Assembly (NCBI GenBank): GCA_015485235.1
Contig: WFTX01000269.1
Location: forward strand, 1-11,715
Direction: 5' to 3'
DNA: 11,715 nt
Origin: Nitrospirota bacterium
GTDB taxonomy: Bacteria > Nitrospirota > Thermodesulfovibrionia > Thermodesulfovibrionales > JdFR-85
The number at the start of each line of letters is the position of its first letter. The stretch's first letter is position 1. Positions 6,805 to 11,715 of this stretch are shown piece after piece. The position numbers and the translations under genes are program-made. Under the pieces are notes generated by a model. The model was given only the letters and a program-made list of their open reading frames with translations, did not search any database and was not told the DNA's origin.

Positions 6805-7841
6805 TCTTTCCTGCAGTACCCCCTCACCTCAGGATAGAAGAAACTTACAAATCTACCCGTAACGCCTCTGGCAAGACCGAAAAGACCGGCTGCTTTCTCA
6901 AATACGGCCACAGGGAGCACAACGGGAAGCATCAGGGTGGCCATGGTTATTGTGACGAAATTACCGCTGATCTGTCTCACCGAGGAAAAGTTGTTCCTGA
7001 TAAAGGGAGAGAGGAATATGTACTCAAGGAGGCACCATACAGAGAAGGGAACGGCGGTGGTTACTGCCAAGGCCTGCATCAAAAGGAAAAAAAATCCATT
7101 CCTGGCAACCCTGTCGTGTATCCCGTTCTTTTTATATGTAAAGGGCCTCCCCGAAGAAACACTCTCAATTGTCCACTTGATGGTCAGATAAAGCATCACA
7201 TAGGCGGTAATCGCCGCAATGTCCTTTACCGGCCTGAAGTGGCTCCTGTTTCCGTCGTATATTGCCTTTACAGGAATAAACCTGATCCTGTATCCCGAGT
7301 CTCCAGCCTTCATGAGTATCTCTGTCTCGGTCACATAACGCTCTGTAACCAGGTTTATCTTTTCAATGATTGACAGGGGATATAACCTGAATCCGCACTG
7401 GGTGTCCTCAATAAACTGATTGGCGGCATAGGATATGTAAAATCTTGCGATTCTCATCGCATTGTATCTGCGGGCAGGGATCAGGTCTTTGTCCTTCATT
7501 CTTGACCCTACAATTATCGCGTCAGGATACCTTTCATGCTCCCTGAGGAAGAGTGGAACCTCGTCCGGGTCATGCTGTCCGTCTGCATCCATGGTAATCA
7601 CGGCACTGTAACCTGCATCCATTGCCCTCAGAAAGAGTTCTCTAAGGGCATTTCCCTTCCCCTGATTTTTTTCTATCCTGATCACCTCTGCCCCGGCATT
7701 ACCGGCAACCTGAGCAGTGTTATCCTCGGAGCCGTCATCCGCCACTATAACATGACAGTGCCTCAATGCCCTGGCTACCACATCGCCTATTGTCTGCGAG
7801 GCATTATATGCAGGAATTACGATGCATATGTCAGAATTCAA
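6801..7841 (-). CDS. Family 2 glycosyltransferase with membrane-embedded C-terminus
   Basis: GT-A-fold transferase that probably moves a sugar from a nucleotide donor to a lipid or polyprenyl-phosphate acceptor at the cytoplasmic membrane. In 346 residues, IVIPAYN (7-13) opens the fold, ADDGS (34-38) contacts the nucleotide, and DADGQHDP (85-92) holds the metal-binding DxD. DTQCGFRLY (146-154) and TETEIL (171-176) are typical of the DPM1-like branch. About 100 C-terminal residues contain hydrophobic segments near 250-275 and 293-320, likely membrane anchors not present in the smallest DPM1 enzymes. The start is TTG at 7841, not ATG: GGAGG lies 9 bases upstream, and no in-frame ATG precedes the essential first strand. 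It overlaps the oxidoreductase gene by 11 bases, so the two are probably translated together. Acceptor and sugar are unknown. Confidence 0.88.
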   Translation of the reverse strand: MNSDICIVIPAYNASQTIGDVVARALRHCHVIVADDGSEDNTAQVAGNAGAEVIRIEKNQGKGNALRELFLRAMDAGYSAVITMDADGQHDPDEVPLFLREHERYPDAIIVGSRMKDKDLIPARRYNAMRIARFYISYAANQFIEDTQCGFRLYPLSIIEKINLVTERYVTETEILMKAGDSGYRIRFIPVKAIYDGNRSHFRPVKDIAAITAYVMLYLTIKWTIESVSSGRPFTYKKNGIHDRVARNGFFFLLMQALAVTTAVPFSVWCLLEYIFLSPFIRNNFSSVRQISGNFVTITMATLMLPVVLPVAVFEKAAGLFGLARGVTGRFVSFFYPEVRGYCRKD

Positions 7842-9282
7842 CCCTGCTGCCCTCCATTGAAAGTATATTCACTGCTGCCTTGGTCCCTGAATAGGCTGCT
7901 GCCAGAACCCCGCCTCCGAACTCCCCCCAGTGGCCTGCAATATAGAGGTTCCTGATTCCATGTCTGTTAACATTTTTTATCCCCGGGACCTGTCTCCATC
8001 CAAAGGCTGCTCCATGAAGATTGCCTGTATAACGATGAAGTGTCTGCGGGGTTGCCGCATCAAGCACCTCAATACTGTCCCTGAGGCCGGGGATTACCCT
8101 CTCAGCCCTCCCTATCATGTTTGCCGTGCATTCCTCCTTGTTGTACACCCTCCCATTAGCCTCCACCATCTCATGAAGGACAACAGTGTGGCACCCTTCG
8201 GGAGCCCTTTTTCTGTCCTCAATAGTGGCAACGGTAATTCCCATGGTGGAATCATCTGCAAATGCCTTTCTCGTCTCAAAGAACCCCTCCATATCATAGG
8301 AGGGGAAATATCCGACACTTGAGTATCCTATTTCCCCTCCCCTGATACCGGCATAGACAATGAAAAATGACTTTGAAACTCCGGGGTGTCTGAGCATGTC
8401 CTCTGCAATTGTCTTGAACCTTTCCTCCGAAAGACTCAGTAGGGTGGCATAATAGTCGGCATTTGAGACGATGTATCTTCCCCGATAATGCATGCCATCC
8501 TCACAAGCCACTTCCGTGCATCGGTCTCCCTCTGTGATGATTTTCTCTACTCTCTTTCCAAACAACACCTCAGCCCCCTTTTGCCTGAGTCCCTCTATAA
8601 AGATATCAGACAGGGTCTGAAAACCGCCACAGGGTCTGTATGCACCCTCCCTGAAGTAACTCATGATCAGGTTTGCCATGGAAAGGGCAGAAACCTGCGA
8701 TGGTGGTAGTCCGATAAAGGGACATCTGTCTGCTAGGGCTGCCCGCAGTCTGTAATCCCCTACAGACTCATTAAGCAAGGCCTCATAGGTTGTATTTGCC
8801 GCCATTATCAGACTGGGGGGAACCTTCTCGGGCTGATAGATGCCCCTTATCTTCATCTCCACCGCTGACAGTGCCGCACTGTAAATCTCTTCTGCCTTTC
8901 TGAACAATTCCCTTATACCGGGGGCCTCTTCAGGGAATAGTGATATCAGCGTTTCAATGTACTCTGCCAGGTCATTACTGACCTTAACAGAAAAGTCAGG
9001 AAAGATGCTGAACCGTATCGGGTCTATTCTCAGGAAGTTTACCCTCTCAGGCATTCCCATAAGGCCGAGAACCCGACTGATAATGCCGTCTTCTCCAATG
9101 CCGGCAATGCAGTCAATTGCCGAATCAAAGACGAAACCCCTTCTTGAGAATGAGGTCATATATCCCCCTGGTGACGGGTTTTTTTCAATGAGCAGGGTCT
9201 TCAGTCCCTGTGAGGCAAGAATCCCTGCACTCACCATACCGCCGATGCCACTTCCTATCACGATTACATCAAAACTGCTCAT
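7831..9282 (-). CDS. FAD-dependent oxidoreductase, CrtI/phytoene desaturase-like
   Basis: This belongs to the FAD oxidoreductase superfamily that includes phytoene desaturases (CrtI), carotenoid isomerase (CrtISO) and retinol saturase, which oxidise, reduce or isomerise long conjugated hydrocarbons. The 483 residues begin DVIVIGSGIGG with GxGxxG at 10-15, and Glu33 in LLIEK is placed to bind the FAD ribose. A PGGYMTSF segment follows at about 38-45. The C-terminal FAD motif is NLYIAGHWGEFGGGVLAA (445-462). Length fits the family. No signal peptide is seen, and these enzymes usually sit at the inner face of the membrane. The ATG is preceded only by a weak AGGGG, and an in-frame stop a short way upstream excludes a much longer protein. 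It lies between an RND exporter and a glycosyltransferase, pointing to a lipid or polyene substrate. The exact reaction cannot be assigned. Confidence 0.85.
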   Translation of the reverse strand: MSSFDVIVIGSGIGGMVSAGILASQGLKTLLIEKNPSPGGYMTSFSRRGFVFDSAIDCIAGIGEDGIISRVLGLMGMPERVNFLRIDPIRFSIFPDFSVKVSNDLAEYIETLISLFPEEAPGIRELFRKAEEIYSAALSAVEMKIRGIYQPEKVPPSLIMAANTTYEALLNESVGDYRLRAALADRCPFIGLPPSQVSALSMANLIMSYFREGAYRPCGGFQTLSDIFIEGLRQKGAEVLFGKRVEKIITEGDRCTEVACEDGMHYRGRYIVSNADYYATLLSLSEERFKTIAEDMLRHPGVSKSFFIVYAGIRGGEIGYSSVGYFPSYDMEGFFETRKAFADDSTMGITVATIEDRKRAPEGCHTVVLHEMVEANGRVYNKEECTANMIGRAERVIPGLRDSIEVLDAATPQTLHRYTGNLHGAAFGWRQVPGIKNVNRHGIRNLYIAGHWGEFGGGVLAAAYSGTKAAVNILSMEGSRVEF

Positions 9283-9352
9283 CCCCTGGCCTACGAAGAT
9301 GATGTGAAAACCCTAATACCCATCTGCCCTTTACAATGTCTCTTGCCGAAAG

Positions 9353-9371
9353 CCACCGCCTTTGGCGGTGG
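9353..9371. repeat. Perfect 8-bp hairpin in the exporter-oxidoreductase gap
   Basis: CCACCGCC and GGCGGTGG are separated by TTT in the only intergenic gap of the lipid cassette (9283-9414). On the minus strand it is followed by CTTTCGG, a poor T-run, so it is at best a weak terminator for the exporter gene. GC-rich hairpins of this form occur in REP-type repeats and at ends of IS200/IS605-group elements, so a mobile-element relic is possible. I see no clear promoter for the oxidoreductase in this gap. Confidence 0.6.
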
Positions 9372-9414
9372 TACTTGACACTGACCGGTATGTTAACCTG
9401 TAATTTCAGGAGAA

Positions 9415-11715
9415 TCATGAACCCATCTTATATCTCAACGAGGCCGGCAATATAAGGGTTGCAGCCGCCAGACAGGAGACCACCCCTATGACTATCACCG
9501 CCCCCAGTGATGAAATACCCCTGAAGTTGGTGGTAACCAGGCTCCCGAAGCCGACCATGGTGGTCACCGAGCATATAAGCATGTTCTTAAAGGCATGCCT
9601 GATGACCCTGTAATCCTTCCGGCCCCCTTCACTGACTGCCTGAACCAGATAAACACCGTAATCTATCGCTATCCCAAAAAGCAGGGCAATGGATGCCATG
9701 TTTATGTAGTTAAACCCTATATCCATATACCCCATTATGCCACAGGTCAGGATAAACCCGACAAGTACAGGCAGCTGTGAAAGCACCACAGGCATCACCT
9801 TTCTGAAATGGAGAAATGTTATCACAAGACTGAAGAAAAGGGAAAGCAGCGCAGCTATTATACTCTCCCTTACGATTGTTTTTTTGAGTTGTCCTGACAG
9901 AAGGGGCCAGCCTGTAATCTGCCATCCCGGACCAAGGGATTCGGTCAGTTTCTTTAACCGTACAAGGTTATCTCCTGACCAGTTTTCTGATGATGGGTAG
10001 AAATAGGCAACGAGCCTGTTTTTCTCGGGATTATAAAAAAAGCCAATCTTGTTCTCACCTATTTCGGACAACTCCTCAAGGGATACAGGTGATGTAATGT
10101 TTATTGCCTTAATGATACCCCTGATATATCTCAGATTGTTCTCTGTAATGTTAAATCCATATCTCTTCATTGCGGCAATAAAGACTTTCTCCATGTCCCG
10201 GGCCTGCTGCCTTATATCCTCTAACTCGTCTATCACCGCTCTCTGTCTGAAGGGTGGAGGAAATACCTTCTCAAGGGATGTATAACTTCCTATAAGTCCC
10301 TTTTCTTTCCAGTCTTTTAATTTCTTTTCAATGGTATCAATTGCCTCCTCCATTCCGGTTTCCCCGGTATATACCACTATCAGAGGATATCTGTCCGCCG
10401 TGAGTATGCCTGAAAGTTCTTTCTGAATCCGCATTGCCCTGCTATCCTTTAAACCTATTTCCCTGAGGTCAGAGTAAAACCGAACCCTGCCAAGCCCCGG
10501 AAGGGCAAGGATAATCACGATAACCATGAAAAAAGACAATGTCCTGCCGTTCCTGATAATCACATCGGGAAGGGCCTGCTCCAGCCATGAAGGTGTTTGC
10601 TCTTTGATGAGGAGACCCTTTTTCAATCTGAATATCAGGAGCATCAGTGCAGTCATCACAATAAGGGTTGATAACATGCAGAGAAGTATCCCCAACCCGG
10701 CAACAGTGCCGAGTTCATGGAGTCCTCTGAAGTCAGTGACAACAATACTGAAAAATGCTCCGGCAGTGGTGAGGCTGCCGGTCAGAACACTCCTTCCAGT
10801 GTTAAGGAGTGTTGTTTCAAGGGCAACGGCAGGGTCATCAGTTCTCTTTAACTCCATAGCAAACCTGTCAAATATGTGAATTGTGTAGTCAATTCCAAGC
10901 CCTACAAGTACTGCCGAAACAACGGCTGTAATAATATTAAGACCTCCAAAAAGCAGATGGGCAATGCTCAGGGTCCATAATACGACCAGGGAAAGGGTCA
11001 GGAAAACCGTGGGGATAATCACGCTCCAGCGAAAGAGAAGGAAAAACACAAGGAGTATGAGGAAGACGGTTATAAGGAGGCTCCCGAGCATATCCCTTTC
11101 AAGGGCCTCCTGTGCCTCCCAGGCAAGGGCAAAGGGTCCGGCATAACCTGCCCTGAGTTTACCTTCCATCCCCTCTCTGATCAGGACATTTTCAACAACG
11201 GATTCCACCTTCTTTTTGAGGGACTTTACAAAGGCCATATCCCGTGCCGTGCCCGAGGGACTGACAAAGATAAGGGCGAAGGTATGGTCCCTGCCGAGGT
11301 AATATCCTGTACTTAAATCAAGGGGCATCTCCTTCTTCCCTGTAATTGAGGGTATTAATATGGCTCTTATGTTAAGGGGGTCTGCTGCAATCAGAGTGGA
11401 GTCAATAACAGATGAAAAGGGTGATGCTACCCTGCGATAATTCTCCCTTATCTGCCTGAATATGCCCTCAGGGGTCAGCCGTTTTTTAAGTACCGCTATC
11501 CCATCATTGTCCATATACAGGGGAAAGTATTTCATCATGAATGCACGGGAACGACTGAGACCGCTATACTCAACATCCCTTACAAGGGAAGACCTTTTCA
11601 GTCCCTCTCCTATCTCATCTATAAGAGAGACATAATGTTCAATGTCAGGGGCATCTGACCTGATTACAATGATAAGTGAATTCATTCCGCCTGAATCCCG
11701 GAGTATGTCGTTGAA
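9415..11715 (-). CDS. RND/MMPL-family exporter (5' end outside window)
   Basis: Inner-membrane transporter of the RND superfamily, nearest in style to MMPL/HpnN-like lipid exporters, which use the proton gradient to move hydrophobic molecules. The frame is open to the window edge, reading FNDILRDSGG before the first ATG at 11685; that methionine looks internal, so transmembrane helix 1 and the true start are missing. Numbered from it, a periplasmic loop spans about 1-195, with membrane segments near 199-219, 222-242, 249-270, 300-317 and 327-352. The second half repeats the plan: segment 381-398, large loop 400-600, then segments near 607-626, 629-650, 658-680 and 705-747. GLGIDYTIH (262-270) and GIAIDYGVYL (671-680) are the paired helix-4 motifs with likely proton-relay Asp266 and Asp675. 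TDFRGLHELG and TNFRGISSLG also match between halves. HpnN is one candidate, but no squalene or hopanoid gene is visible. Confidence 0.9.
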   Translation of the reverse strand, partial: FNDILRDSGGMNSLIIVIRSDAPDIEHYVSLIDEIGEGLKRSSLVRDVEYSGLSRSRAFMMKYFPLYMDNDGIAVLKKRLTPEGIFRQIRENYRRVASPFSSVIDSTLIAADPLNIRAILIPSITGKKEMPLDLSTGYYLGRDHTFALIFVSPSGTARDMAFVKSLKKKVESVVENVLIREGMEGKLRAGYAGPFALAWEAQEALERDMLGSLLITVFLILLVFFLLFRWSVIIPTVFLTLSLVVLWTLSIAHLLFGGLNIITAVVSAVLVGLGIDYTIHIFDRFAMELKRTDDPAVALETTLLNTGRSVLTGSLTTAGAFFSIVVTDFRGLHELGTVAGLGILLCMLSTLIVMTALMLLIFRLKKGLLIKEQTPSWLEQALPDVIIRNGRTLSFFMVIVIILALPGLGRVRFYSDLREIGLKDSRAMRIQKELSGILTADRYPLIVVYTGETGMEEAIDTIEKKLKDWKEKGLIGSYTSLEKVFPPPFRQRAVIDELEDIRQQARDMEKVFIAAMKRYGFNITENNLRYIRGIIKAINITSPVSLEELSEIGENKIGFFYNPEKNRLVAYFYPSSENWSGDNLVRLKKLTESLGPGWQITGWPLLSGQLKKTIVRESIIAALLSLFFSLVITFLHFRKVMPVVLSQLPVLVGFILTCGIMGYMDIGFNYINMASIALLFGIAIDYGVYLVQAVSEGGRKDYRVIRHAFKNMLICSVTTMVGFGSLVTTNFRGISSLGAVIVIGVVSCLAAATLILPASLRYKMGS

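Noticed and set aside
9375..9404. TTGACA on the plus strand as a possible promoter
   Set aside because: No good -10 box at the right spacing and no plus-strand gene follows it.
11683..11685. ATG at 11685 as the true start of the exporter
   Set aside because: The frame is open to the window edge with sensible residues, no Shine-Dalgarno site fits, and the first transmembrane helix expected of RND proteins would be missing.

Overview
The window is gene-dense bacterial DNA. Seven genes lie on the minus strand, so transcription runs from high to low coordinates, and one gene end lies on the plus strand at the left edge. The genes use arginine codons AGG/AGA freely and ATA, CTT and AAG often, and are tightly packed with short overlaps. 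The GyrA and MetRS sequences, and a RicT carrying a long Lys/Arg-rich tail, suggest a Gram-negative, probably anaerobic lineage such as Nitrospirota or a relative of the former Deltaproteobacteria. That placement is inference from protein flavour; no rRNA is present.

Right part (6801-11715), a membrane-lipid or envelope cassette. It begins with the end of an RND/MMPL-family exporter whose N-terminus lies beyond the window. After a 132-base gap with a perfect 8-bp hairpin comes a CrtI/phytoene-desaturase-like FAD oxidoreductase. This overlaps by 11 bases a TTG-initiated family 2 glycosyltransferase with a membrane-embedded C-terminus. An exporter, a polyene- or isoprenoid-type FAD enzyme and a membrane glycosyltransferase together suggest making, modifying and moving a lipid-like product. 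The product cannot be read from the sequence.

Middle (6502-6800), the regulatory junction. It holds a possible 44-codon ORF, an exact -10 box for gyrA, a small hairpin in the gyrA leader, a strong Shine-Dalgarno site, and a 12-bp perfect inverted repeat. One arm of the repeat covers the gyrA Shine-Dalgarno site and the other lies upstream of the promoter, so only read-through transcripts would carry both arms.

Left part (117-6501), a housekeeping operon gyrA-holB-ricT-metG: DNA gyrase subunit A, clamp-loader delta-prime, the PSP1/RicT iron-sulfur protein and methionyl-tRNA synthetase. Gaps are 3-6 bases and holB/ricT overlap by 17 bases, so these genes are probably cotranscribed. The order holB-ricT...metS is also found in Bacillus. 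At the far left a plus-strand gene end (2-124) converges on metG and overlaps its last codons.

The most unusual signal is inside ricT. An in-frame A_AAA_AAG heptamer, with an AGGA sequence about 9 bases upstream, is followed by a -1-frame TAG just before a run of ten arginines. This is the arrangement expected if programmed -1 frameshifting made a second RicT form without its basic tail. It is a hypothesis, but directly testable.
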